Below, piece after piece: positions 22,375 through 33,370 of a stretch of 64,000 nt of DNA. The position numbers and the translations under genes are program-made. How positions within the stretch are numbered: position 1 is the first letter of the stretch; every line of letters begins with the position of its first letter. Origin of the DNA: Typha latifolia (Eukaryota > Streptophyta > Magnoliopsida > Poales > Typhaceae). Under the pieces are notes generated by a model. It had not been told where the DNA came from. It ran no database searches and was given only the letters and a program-made list of their open reading frames with translations. Location of the stretch: contig CM034113.1 in the NCBI GenBank assembly GCA_019914945.1, positions 5,188,850 through 5,252,849 of the forward strand, written 5' to 3'.

Positions 22375-22595
22375 ATGTGCATTTTATCCTTCAATTTTAT
22401 TTTTTACCAAAATTATTTTACCCCACTAAACTTTTACTTTATTTCATATTATTATGCTTCTATGTACTTTTGACTAAACTGTAGATATTAATATTATTAA
22501 CGAAGATAATAAAATAATATAAAGTTTAGAGTAATTTAATGATACAAAATAAAGTATAAAGAGCGAAATACTTTTGGTACAAGTCGAAGGAAATA
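22375..22595. mobile_element. Palindromic MITE-like element upstream of GDSL gene
   Basis: The left arm near 22420-22475 (ACTAAACTTTTACTTTATTT, TTCATATTATTATG) matches the reverse complement of the right arm near 22515-22565 (ATAATATAAAGTTTAGAGTA, CAAAATAAAGTATAAAGAGC). It begins only about 215 bp upstream of the GDSL start codon, so it lies in the promoter. The ends are approximate. Confidence 0.5.
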
Positions 22596-22960
22596 AAGTG
22601 TCTTTTAGCTTTTAATGTTGACTATTAGTCTTTTAGCTTTCTCTTATGCATGTTAATGGTGTACTAGTTGTTTGATGATATATTACTCACTATTTTGTTG
22701 TTGTTGCTTGTAATTTGGTATGTACAAATGTAAATACTTTATATGACTTGCTTGGATCTATCTTAGATAGATTCAAGCAAGTCGTTATCTATCTTAAATG
22801 AAACAAAGCCACTTTTGGCTTTTGTGAAAAGAAAAAAAACTATAGGTAATCTTTTACTTTCATCCCTTTTCTTTTGGACAATTATTAGACGCGCATGCTT
22901 TCATATAAATATAATGCTGTAGTTTTATTCATATTGAATCAATACATTTCTTCTGTTACG
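22596..22960. other. AT-rich spacer, no gene seen
   Basis: One perfect short hairpin, GCTTGGATCTATCTTAGATAGATTC (shown in part: AGCAAGTC arms), lies near 22748-22785. No coding signal. Confidence 0.4.
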
Positions 22961-23720
22961 AATTAAATTTGGACTAATCCGGACATAAGAAAATTATAAT
23001 ACTTTAGGTGGTAGTAGCCTCATGAGTTAGAATTTTAATGGCTCTAATTTCACCTAAATTAGAGGTCGAGATGAAAAATTAAAAATAAAACAGTGGAGAT
23101 AGATCAGAATACGGCAGAATGATAAATATCCAACATTGCGGCGAGTGTATGGTACGATGGCTAGGATTTGAAAGCATTGGAGTTTCTGCGACTATGATAT
23201 ACTCCTAGAAAGATAACGACGATCTAACGGTTACGATAAAAGATAAAGACGATAAATAATGTAAGGTAAATAAATTTAACTTAATTTAACTCAATATTCA
23301 TTCTATGGTAATCAATTATGGCCACATATTTATAGAGGTTAACCTTATATCGACTTTTATTATTATTTGCCTTATTAGCTTATATTAAAGATAAATATAA
23401 CTTAGAGATAATCATCTAGCTAAATCAATCTTCCTAGATTTCGAATTCATGAATACTAAAGTTGTAGATATGGATGTTGGCAATCTTATCCAACTAGTTT
23501 GACATTATTCTGACGTTTATAGAATATTTTGTGAATATTTTCTCGTTGGATTTAGCTAATTAAATAAAATCCTAACCTAGTAAGTCTCTAACTAAACCAA
23601 ATAAGAAAAGAAGATAACTAGACTCAATCCATTGAACCCAATGTCTCTATGATGTGATCATATCTGACCTAGATCGCGTCATCTTCTTATTCATCGCGGA
23701 TGTTTACTTTTAATTCATTC
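22961..23720 (-). repeat. LTR-like remnant A, minus orientation
   Basis: It starts TGTTACGAATTAAATTTGG and matches the reverse complement of the stretch ending at 25935 (TTCGTAACA) for at least 300 bp, including TAAAAATAAAACAGTGGAGA and the AACATTGCGGCG block. A TATA-like CTATAAATATGTGG on the minus strand (about 23322-23336) matches the position seen in the Gypsy LTRs at 12.5 and 16.4 kb. No adjacent gag-pol was found. The far end is approximate. Confidence 0.55.
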
Positions 23721-25019
23721 ATACATTTTAAGTATTATGCTATTGTATTGGGAGAGAGTATTATATTGTTCTAATTTAACAAGACACTCAAATAGTAATT
23801 TTCTTTTATGTGCAAAATAATCATTACATCATGAGAGATCGATGTCCACTGTTCTAAAAGTAATCGGTGGAAAAAAGAATTAGTATTAAAAAGTGTCAAA
23901 TACTATATTCAATTTATATAAAATATTATATTTTATAATTTGTAAATTTATTTAATTACTTTTATTACTTTATGATTGTTTGAATCAGATTTATATTTAC
24001 CGCCAACGATCCATTAAATGAGATAAGATTTCCTAACACTATTTGAATCATATTATTGTTACCGCGGATCTATTTATTGACGTAAATAAAATAGATTTCC
24101 TAGCTTATGAACTGTGAAGAGCAATGAACTCTTATAATATATTATTCAATTTTAAATTGCTAAAACTGTCATTTTAAAGGTACAACTTATACGTGTGTAG
24201 ATACAAAAACTTCCTTTAAGGAAAAAAAAATAGAGAACCATTTTAATTTTATCATTATTTTTCAATTTTTCTTTGGAAAATATATTTTACCTCTTTAAGT
24301 TCTCAACGAATTTTTATTTGTATCAAATAACATCTTTATAGTTTTGATCATTATTTATTAAATTATTTTTGAAAGATTTTTATTGGCTTAAATGTAAAAG
24401 TTAGAAAGAATTATTTTCTTATTTTTTTATCATAAAATAGAAAAGGCATTTTAGTTTTTTTATATTAAAATTAATGTTCGTCATACATTTCCATAAAATT
24501 TAAATGGCATAAATGAAAGTTTTTAAGAGTTTTTAAATTATGACCTATCCACCACGGTGTAAATTATATTTCTTTTTCTTCTGTGTGTTTTTTTATTGAT
24601 GACTACTGCAGTACAAACATTCACTTTGTAGAACAAATAAATCTAATATGGAAATACTATAGATGGTCAATTAATAAAGAAATTCAAATTCAAGAGAAAT
24701 TTGAATGGAGGCATGATATGCTGCAACTTACCAAATTTGACCTTGAGATGCTAAAGTATTCTCAAATTTAACTTATCAACTCCAGATTAAATAAATTTTT
24801 AAAGAAATATATAGAAATAACCATTACTATATAAATGAGTTAAATTAACTACATATGCATAATGCTATTATACCCTTGCACAAAATTAACTTGCCCCCCT
24901 CACCTCTGCAATAGTATCATTGCTCTGTTTGGTAGACAACCTTTGTCGAGGAGTAATTTAGATGTTTGAGTTCTTTTTATTTCAAAATTAATAGAACATT
25001 CTCTATTCTATTAGTAGTT
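23721..25019. other. AT-rich intergenic stretch, no gene seen
   Basis: Very AT-rich with many homopolymer tracts. The only small open frames (for example 24583-24771) show no recognisable domain. Confidence 0.5.
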
Positions 25020-25935
25020 GTCACCCTGTAAGATTAACATCTGCTCATCGGCTACTTGCACTCTTCGTGCCCACATCTGACACGGGTGGGCACTAATGCT
25101 CATCCGGATATCCCACAGATGATCAAATATTATACAATTACTTGGAGAAGATCAAAGACGTGCTGATCTACAACTTTCTTATTCACGGTTTCTCCAGATT
25201 CGAACTATATTTATGGCAGAACAAAGAATCAATCTGAGAAGGATAAGGAAGGCTGATTTAGTTAAGTCATATTTATCTTTAGGTTATGTTTATCTATTAT
25301 GTAACCACTTAAGGCAAGTCTAGTTAAGTAATATAACTCAATAAGGCAAGTTCAATTAATTCATGTAAGCCTCTAAGGTAAATCCTAGTTCGAGTCGTTT
25401 AAGCCTTTAGGGTTAGTATAAAGCAAGTCCTAGTTCGAGTTGTATAAGCCTTTAGAGCTAGTCCAAGTAGGACTCATTGTACCTCACCTCTATATATAGA
25501 GGGCTCGACTTCTTTGTTTAGGAATCTAAGCATTGAGAATTAATTGAGTTTAGTTATTTTCTTATTACCGCATATACTATTTTTATCGTAGTCGTTAGGT
25601 CGTCTTTATTTTTATAGGAGTAGATTTAAGTTAGAAACTCTAATTCTACCTCCAAATCATAGCCACCATCACCTCCAGCAGACACCCTATCCTACAGTTG
25701 TCCACCACCACCCTTGGCCGTCTGCCACCCTTTGACGACCGCCGCAATGTCGGATATTTACCGTTTTGCCATGTTCTGACTTATCTCCACTATTTTATTT
25801 TTAACTTTTCATGCTCATCTCTCTTTAGGTGAAGCTAGAGCCATTAGAACCCTAACTTACAAGGCTACCTCCACCTAAATTTTCATAATTTTCTTACGTC
25901 CATATCAGTCCAGATCTAATTCGTAACAGCACCAT
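25020..25935 (+). repeat. LTR-like remnant B, plus orientation
   Basis: It ends AATTCGTAACA, the mirror of remnant A's start, and aligns to A in inverted orientation over about 25580-25935. It contains a TATA box CTCTATATATAGAGGGCT at about 25489-25505 in the right orientation and a region of partial tandem repeats (TCCTAGTTCGAGT.GT at 25385 and 25429). Positions 25140-25230 resemble part of the 12.2-kb Gypsy LTR. The left end is approximate. Confidence 0.55.
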
Positions 25936-26574
25936 ATCTTAGTTTGATATCAAGTTCCACATCTATGAGATTATGTAATAAATAGAATCATGAGATAAGG
26001 ACTTAATAATATATCTTATCCAAATCAATGATGCGAAATAAAAAATAAATTATATATTCATTATATGTTATGAATGAGTGTATAGAAGCGCTATAAGTAA
26101 TGCATAAGATGCATACAATGCAGCCAAGCCATACAAATGCTACATATCCCACAAATGATTTTCTTAAGCTATGAGTGCCAACTAAGAAGTACACTAGGAA
26201 AAGAACTAGCAAATCTCCACAATTATCAACAAGGAGGAGTATAAGGAACATTATCAAGTTGGGAGGCTAAGATAAATCAATCCAGCAGCAGATGGTGGAA
26301 TATAGACAAGCTAGAACTTTGGAGTTGGAGAGGAAGAAAAGAGCTCACAAAGGTAAAGATCCCTTTCTAAATTGCTTGTGTTTTTCCAAAATTTTGAATT
26401 CTAAATTAATTTCTAGTACTAATACTTGTGGAGTAAAATTAGGTGTATCCCAACAAGAGATAGAAGAAAATCTCCAGATTTTAAAATCCCTTGAGAGGGA
26501 CAGAGCTAAGAAATACATTGATTCATTAAAGATGACGATCCACAATGTAAGGGAACAACATGATGAGTTATGAA

Positions 26575-26875
26575 ATAATTATTTTGGAATATTAGAGGTG
26601 TGGGGGCACTTAAGAAAAGAAAAGGGATAAAAGATCTTATCATCCAAGATAATTTGGATTTTCTTTGTGTGCAAAAAACCAAGCATGATACTCTAAATGA
26701 GAGGATGTTATAGGCTATTGTAGGGGGTAGGATCAAGTAGTGGTTCACTGTTCCTTCTATCGGATTATTTGGTGGTATTCTAGCAGGTACAAAAGAGGAT
26801 AAGTTAAAGGTAGTTGCTTGGAAAAAAAAGGTGTACATACTCTCTCAGTCTGTATACTATAAAGAGATAGACATA
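26575..26875 (+). pseudogene. LINE ORF2 apurinic-like endonuclease, N-terminal part
   Basis: The plus strand reads WNIRGVGALKKRKGIKDLI then LDFLCVQKTKHDT, matching the first blocks of L1 endonucleases (typically WNVRGL...K...L......D...LQETK). The catalytic Asn and Glu/Gln region is recognisable; a stop follows at about 26711. The open frame just upstream (26292-26573), charged and coiled-coil-like, may be the region before ORF2 but has no clear domain. Confidence 0.72.
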
Positions 26876-27140
26876 TGTAACAATCTATCCTAAAAAAAAA
26901 TTAAAAATTAAAAATTAAAAAAAAAAATTTATTATTAACCTTTGCATGGGCACGACGTGGCCAGCCACAGTGTGGCCGGCCTCATGCCCATGCAATGGGG
27001 CAGCGTGGGGGAGGTGCCACGCACCCCCTCGCGTCGCCGCAGCCAATCGGCTGCGGCCAACTAGCTGCGGTGGGCCCAGTGCCGCCGCAGCCACCGCCAA
27101 ACCCCTCCCCCCCACCACCTCTCTCTCTCTATCTTTTTAT

Positions 27141-27175
<35 letters not shown>

Positions 27176-29974
27176 ACTGCCGACCCGCCGCCGCTATCGT
27201 CGTGCTGCCACAGGTGAGCCTCCTCCTTCTTCCTCTTCTTTCTTCTCTCTCTCTTTATCACTATCTCTCTCTCTAGCACTATCTCTCTCTTTCTCTTTTT
27301 CTTACTTTGGGCTCGGGCCCGTCGGAGCTGAGCCACTAGCGAGAGGCCGGCAACTAGCTGACCACCAGCTGCCAGTGCCCTCCCCGCTGGCCCGGGTACG
27401 CAACTCCCTCCCCTCCTCCCTTCTTCTTCTTCTTCTTCTTCTTCTTCTTCTTCTTCTTCTTCTTTCTTTCTTTCTTTTTCTTCTCCTTCCTCGGCTTATG
27501 CTCCTTTTTCTGCACAATGCTGGGCTCAACCCAGCACTATAGCAGGCAGTGCTGGGCTGAGCCCAGCACTGATGACAATTTTTTTAATTAATTATTTAGT
27601 TATTTATTTAGGTTTTTCCTTCTTAATTAATGCAAATAGATTATTTAGACATTTATTATTTTAATAATAATAAATAATCTTCAATATGATTAGTATTAAT
27701 TATAATTTGTATAATCAATGATTAATTAGGTATAAATATAAGTAATACTCATATTTATTTATTTATATCTTTATTAGATTAATATATAGATTTGTAAATT
27801 ATAATTATCAAATTTATATACTAATATTTGTATGAGATACATTTTAAATAATTCTAATAATTTATTATACATTATTATTTTGTAACAAATAAAATAATCA
27901 GCTTATATATTTATTTATTATTTTATAAAGTAATGACTACATAGTCCCTAATTAATCAAGATATAATTTAACTATAATTAGGTTTTTTATCTATATTTAT
28001 ATTTTTATTTATAATTTAAAATCTAGCAAGTTATAAAAATAAGTAGAAATTCTAAAATCTAATAAATTATCATATTTTACTCGAACGGATTATGATGGGA
28101 TAAACAACTAACTTTATGTTATTTGAATATTTTCAGATCCCGAACCCTTTATTTGAGACCCCGTGGACCTTGCCAGCGATGAGTGTCACTCGGTTAATTG
28201 ACGAATATAAGGGATACGTGGTTTGCATCTTCTGATTAGGGTGAGTAGTCTTATCCCCTAGACGTATTTCTCAAATTATGTTATGTTATATATTATGTAC
28301 ATGTATGTTTTGGCCTCCAGCATGATTATATAATTTTATCTAAAGATGATTACAGTCGAGCATATTTTATCATACATTTAATTATGCTGATCTGGGGTAT
28401 AAGTACATTGATGATATATATAGAGATGATTGGAGATGATTCTACTGTTATGATTATATACTAAGTTGATCTATAGCATGAGTATGCATGTAATAGATTA
28501 GCATGAGTATGCATGTGTTGACGATACAGTTAGAGACTACATTGCATCATTTTCTTTTGATTCCTATTCTACCTAAATTCTTGTTATACATTGACTTGTT
28601 ATCGTACTAGATATATGCATATAATCTGTTATTTAGAAGGAAAATATAAAATGTGATTGATATGATAGTTGATAGAAAGCGTGAGGATACCCAAGTGGGC
28701 ACGAGGGTTAGGACGCGCTTGGTGGATGATTGATCGCTCGACATAGTCGCGATCCGGTTGGCCTTACGTCCAAAGTTGTTAGTCTGTGTGCGCAATAGAC
28801 ATTCGGATACATGCCGTTCGCGAGGGCATATGTGGCGAGTTATCCTCATGAGATTTCTATCAGTTAGGAAGGGTGCCCGGTCTGGATGGATGTTGATACT
28901 CTAGCGGGTGGCGGAGTATGATTATATTTGAGATACTCTTGCGGATGGTGGAGTATGCTTTAAGCCTTCGAACATGATATTGAGATCGGGTACCGAGTGT
29001 TGTCTGTGCACAGTAGTCTAGTATGATGATATTATACCGAGATGTCGGTGATGATTGTGATGTTGAGAAATGCATATGATTTCATTATCATTTGGTTACC
29101 TGATTATCGAGTGATCAATATGCATCATATATGATTGCATTTGATATTATAGCATGGTCAATGTCGACTGCATCATGTGTCATATTTGTGAAAGAGTTGT
29201 GATAATAGTTTAACATAGAGATCTATTTACTCATTATCGAGGATTATATACTTTTATCAGTTATGACATATTATCTACTTTTTATTTATATATCATTGAG
29301 GATGCATTCATATACTCATTCATGACATGATATTCTTGCTGGTTCATATTATTCAGTACATAATTTACTCTCTGTTTGACATCACTAATTCAAGGTAAGG
29401 TCTATTCACTAAGCCTTTTGCTCATAACTATTTTTATTTTCTTTCTTTTTAACCCCCACAGATATTATGGTACGTGATACCGCCTTGAGATACCCTGATG
29501 AGATATTTTAGAACAAAGATGACGTAAGCTATAGATGTGAGACGGTATAGATAATAGTTTATATAGAAATTGAGTTGTACTAGTATTTAATATTTGTACT
29601 CTTTTGTATTAGAAGATGATTCGTATGATACATGTCGAATCATGGCGTACTCTTGTATTAGTTGTTTTAGTTGTATCTTGATGGTTTGTTGTAGCCTGTG
29701 TGGGTCATGTCAGATTATCTAGTGGTTTAATGTATATTATTGTGGACTAGGATATTCATATGTTAACAGGTTTATTTGGTTAATAGTATGATTTATCTAG
29801 TGATGAATTATGTGATCATAGATAGATTAGCAGGTTTTATTTGATGATGTCATGATTATATGTGCACAGGAGAGTATCTGTGCGTAACAGGCCCTGCCCG
29901 ACTAGTTGCGTGCGCCGCGCGTGCCGTGTGGGTGCGTGGGCGTGCACGTGCCCGTGCCGGGCGAGGGCGTTACA
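26876..29974 (+). mobile_element. 3.1-kb solo LTR, probably Del/Tekay-type, copy 2
   Basis: Starts TGTAACAATC and ends GGGCGTTACA. It aligns end to end with copy 1 (7957-11016), including the CACGACGTGGCC block near the start, the CT and TTC tracts, and the GCGCGTGCCGTGTGGG block near the end. Flanked by ACATA (26871-26875) and ATATA (29975-29979), a 4-of-5 duplication, so it is probably older than copy 1, whose duplication is perfect. It sits inside the LINE endonuclease. Confidence 0.87.
27418..27482 (+). repeat. (TTC)n microsatellite in solo LTR copy 2
   Basis: Around fifteen TTC units followed by TTTC units; copy 1 has a shorter, mixed CT/TTC tract at the same place. Confidence 0.85.
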
Positions 29975-29979
29975 ATATA

Positions 29980-31778
29980 AATTGGGTGATTACTAATATT
30001 TATAATCCTTAGAAATAGAAGAGTGTTTCTATGGGAGGAGTTAAAAGATCTAAAATGCTGGCAAGGGACTACTAGTTGATTGGAGGTGACTTCAATCCTA
30101 CCATTATATGGTTGATAAAAAAGGGAAAAAAATAGTAATAGATAGGAGAATGTTTAATATGGTGATAAATGAGTTGGAGATTAGAGAGTTTAAGATAACT
30201 GAGAGGAAATATACTTGGTCTATTATGAGGGAGAAATCAATTCTTGCTTTATTAGATCATGTCCTTGCTACTTTTGAATGGGAAGGAAAGTTTTTAATGA
30301 CAATGGTTAAGGCCCTGCCTCGCATAGGATCGGATTATATTCCTATATTGATGGACACTGGTAAAAAAGAAGTGAGGAAGAATATGTTCAATATTAGAAC
30401 ATTTTTGGTTTTGCAAACCTGAATTTGATTCTCTAGTCAAGAAATGGTGGGATAGAAACACTAATGGTACGACTGCTATGGCACTGTGAATTGGGAAGAT
30501 TAAGAGGCTTAGAAAAAGCCTTAAAGGCTGGAGTCAAAAATGTTAAGAATTCTGAATACTACTTATTTTTACAAGATTGCAAATTGGAGAAGTAGAAGGA
30601 ATAACATTTGCTCTTTACTGATGCAGGGAGATTATATTGTGGAGGTTAATAAGATCAGTAGACATATAACTAAATATTACAAGAACCTATTTGGTTCCAT
30701 GGGGACTTGGAGATTATGAATGAGGAAGCTTAGCTCTAGAATAAGATTTCAAGGGAGCAAGCTAATGAGCTAATTAGGCCTTTTGAGGAGGATGAGATTT
30801 ATAAGATTGTGTTTTCTATGGGTAAGAATAAGGCTTTAGGCCTAGATGGGTTCAATATGAGATTCTTTTATTACTTCTGGCCAGTAATAAAGAAAGAGGA
30901 ATTGACTTTGTTTAATAATTTTTATAATGGTAAGTGTAATATTAATAGGCTTAACTATACTATGATATATTTGATTCCCAATACTTTTGGGATAAAAAAA
31001 TAGAAAAGTAAAGGTATCATGTTGAATCTTGATTTGGAAAAGGCTTATGTGGGGATTATATGACAGATATTTTGAATTGGAAGGGATTTACAATACAATG
31101 GTCTGAGTGAATAATGCAAATAATTAATACGGGTTATTCGTTAATTATCTACAATGGCAAACCTAATAAGTATTTTAAATGCAAAAAAGGTCTAAATAGA
31201 GGGACTCTTTATCTAATTATCTATTTGTATTGGCTCTTGATGGGTTGACCAGAATATTGCAAAAAGCTAAACAAGAAGGCTTAATCCGAGGTTTGGGTTG
31301 TGATGTGATACCCCATGGGGGTGATAAATCTTCAATATGCTAATAATACTTTATTGTCTATGCAGGCTGAGGAAAGATACGTTATGGTATTAAAGTTCTT
31401 ACTTTATTACTTTGAGGTAGTATTAGGTTTGAAAATTAATTTTGATAAAAGTTTTTTGATTTATTTTAGGAGTAATACAGTGAACGTAAGGCTATAGTCA
31501 AGATCCCTTTCTTGCAAAGTGGAGGAATTACATACTAAATATCTGGGGCTGCCTTTACATAATAGTAAGCTAAAAAAATAAGATTGGATGCCAATTATTG
31601 AAAAGGTGAAAAAAATATTGGCTAGTTGGCAAAGTAAATTCATGCCTATAGGTGGGAGAATCACTCTCATTAATTCTATGCTAAGTGAAATTCCTTTATA
31701 TTATTTAGCATTTTTTTAATATGCTAGTATGGGTGAGAAAAAATATTAATAAGTTGATGAGAAATTTCTTGTAGCATG
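29980..31778 (+). pseudogene. LINE ORF2 endonuclease end and reverse transcriptase, broken
   Basis: The plus strand continues VITNIYNP, then LIGGDFNPT (endonuclease catalytic Asp/Asn block), KYTWSIMREK and KALPRIGSDYIPIL (the SDH/SDY block). RT follows: KNKALGLDGFNMRFF, LEKAY (usually FEKAFD), GTLYLIIYLYWL (usually G.PLSP.LF) and INLQYANNTLLS, where the active-site YADDT has become YANNT. The substitution of both aspartates and multiple stops show it is inactive. Confidence 0.8.
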
Positions 31779-31784
31779 TACTCA

Positions 31785-32240
31785 GCTTTGCATAAAACTC
31801 ATCAAATGTCTCATTCTCCTCCATACGTAGAGTTTCAAAACTAATAGTCAATCTCTGAAGTTTTGAAAGTTTTACAATCATAGTTCCTTCGTGAGTAGTT
31901 TTTAAGATCGTTTTGCTATCTCACAAGTAGAAATTCTTCTAAATTCTTCCGAGAAAACACAACTAAATATTGTATTTATTGCTTTGCTATTCCAGCAGAC
32001 CTTTTCATAGTCTGTCATATCCCATGACTCAATCGGTTTCTCAATAAGTTTTCCATTCACCATATACATTGGTGGACTCCAACCGTTCACAACGACAAAT
32101 CATACTCGTTCATCTATAGATTTCAAGTAAGCTCTCATCCTAGCTTTCCAATATCCATAATTTGATCCATCTAGGATAGGAGGTATAATAGATGATGGTC
32201 CATCTCTATGAAAATCCATGCCTATCTGGTCTCTTTCAAA
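31785..32240 (-). pseudogene. Copia gag, N-terminal part
   Basis: The minus strand reads PPILDGSNYGYWKARMRAYL, RVWFVVVNGWSPP, WDMTDYEKVCWNSKAINTI and ETFDEFYAKL, the standard order of plant Copia Gag (F.G.NY..W..RM..L, then the UBN2-type region). Stops are present. It is clearly the same family as the plus-strand remnant at 54259-55300. Confidence 0.82.
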
Positions 32241-32268
32241 GGGTGAGAGAACCTGCTCTTATACCAAT

Positions 32269-33133
32269 TGAAAAACCCTAGACACAAGTATGTATCTAAA
32301 TACTAGGCAATGATATCACTCGTTCGCTTAAGTACAAGTTTGTAGAAATATTAAGAACGAAAGCAGAGATGAACGCCAAGATTTTAATGTGAAAAAACCC
32401 AAATGGAAAAAAAAACCACGGATCCAAATTCGAATCAAAATCAATCACTATGATAGTAGCAGTTACAAGACTGACTCACAAAACAAACCGTCGATCCAAA
32501 CGAGTTTGTTCCTCTTAGTCTTGCTCGCTAGAACCCATGATTCACTACTTCTCGTGATTGAAGTCCAATCTCAGTAGCCCTCGAGATTGATTTTTCATCT
32601 AGATAGCCTTTAAGATGAAAGATTAAGTTTTATAGATGAGTGGAACATTGTTAGTTGAAGAACCGATGTAGCCTCAAGAAGTCTCCTTCAATTATGCTTC
32701 TTCAACTCCCCTAGAGTTAGGGCATCACAATCCTTATATATGATCTCCAAGATAGAGTCAAATCTAAGTTTTATCTGTACTCACGAAAGTCTAAGATTTT
32801 CAAACTTCGTTGATGCGTTCGAACGGCCTGACTTGATTTCAGGTGCGTTCGAACGCGACAGCTTGAATTCTTCACGTTGCGTTCGAACGCGTTTGTGAAC
32901 GCAGCTCTCGGTCGTGTGAATGCAGTACCCGTGTTCAAACGCATTTGTGAACGCAGCTCTCGGTCTGTGTGAACGCAGTACCCGCGTTCGAACGCGTTTG
33001 TGAACGCGATGTGAACTCAATAGCTTTTCTCTAATAATCTTGCAATTCCTTAAACCAGAGATTTTCTAGACTTGTATAAAGCTCATATACATGTAAAAAT
33101 ACACTTAGAATATTTTGTACACAATTGCCAACA
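32269..33133 (-). repeat. Copia LTR
   Basis: About 865 bp, plus-strand TGAAAAACCCTAG...TTGCCAACA. It includes a 52-53 bp tandem repeat (32881-33009) built around GCGTTCGAACGC. Only one LTR remains. Confidence 0.72.
32881..33009 (+). repeat. 52-53 bp tandem repeat with TTCGAA palindromes
   Basis: Units start GTTCGAACGCGTTTGTGAAC at 32881, GTTCAAACGCATTTGTGAAC at 32933 and GTTCGAACGCGTTTGTGAAC at 32986. About 2.4 copies; each contains GCAGCTCTCGGT and GCAGTACCCG. Confidence 0.9.
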
Positions 33134-33370
33134 ATTAAAAATCTAACAGTGTTTGTCATTGTTTCTATAGTTGTTCTGGTGTTGATATTTTGCCGGTGAA
33201 ATAACTAGTTGATGTTTAGATGATCGTAGGATTCTTGCTATTTTGTTGGTAGATGGTTTAGTTGTTAGAATTCCTAAATTGTAATTAGTGTCTAATAGAC
33301 CTGTAGAATAATCTCTTCTAAGATTAATTATATTTTAAGTTTCAATGAAACTAGAGCTAATCAAAAAAGA

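Larger units (their letters stand above)
31779..33133 (-). mobile_element. Ty1/Copia fragment: 5' LTR plus partial gag, minus strand
   Basis: The minus-strand order is LTR (33133-32269), PBS-like TGGTATAAGAGCAGG (32266-32252), then gag to about 31785, where it stops abruptly against LINE sequence. The LTR starts TGTTGGCAATTGTG on the minus strand, a common Copia LTR start. The rest of the element (pol, 3' LTR) is missing, and so is the matching part of the LINE, indicating a deletion after insertion. Confidence 0.78.
26285..33370 (+). mobile_element. L1-type LINE, decayed and twice interrupted
   Basis: A plus-strand non-LTR retroelement: endonuclease start at 26575, endonuclease end and RT at 29980-31778, and a probable 3' tail at 33134-33370 ending in TTTCAATGAAAC...AATCAAAAAAGAAA. 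It is split by the 3.1-kb solo LTR (26876-29974) and by a Copia fragment (31779-33133). Removing the solo LTR with one duplication restores the endonuclease frame exactly across 26875/29980. The C-terminal part of ORF2 is lost at the Copia junction. The 5' limit is uncertain. Confidence 0.75.

Noticed and set aside
12660..33010. Heat-shock elements in the LTRs
   Set aside because: Canonical elements need TTC and GAA separated by two bases (TTCNNGAA). Here they are adjacent (TTCGAA), so the spacing does not fit.
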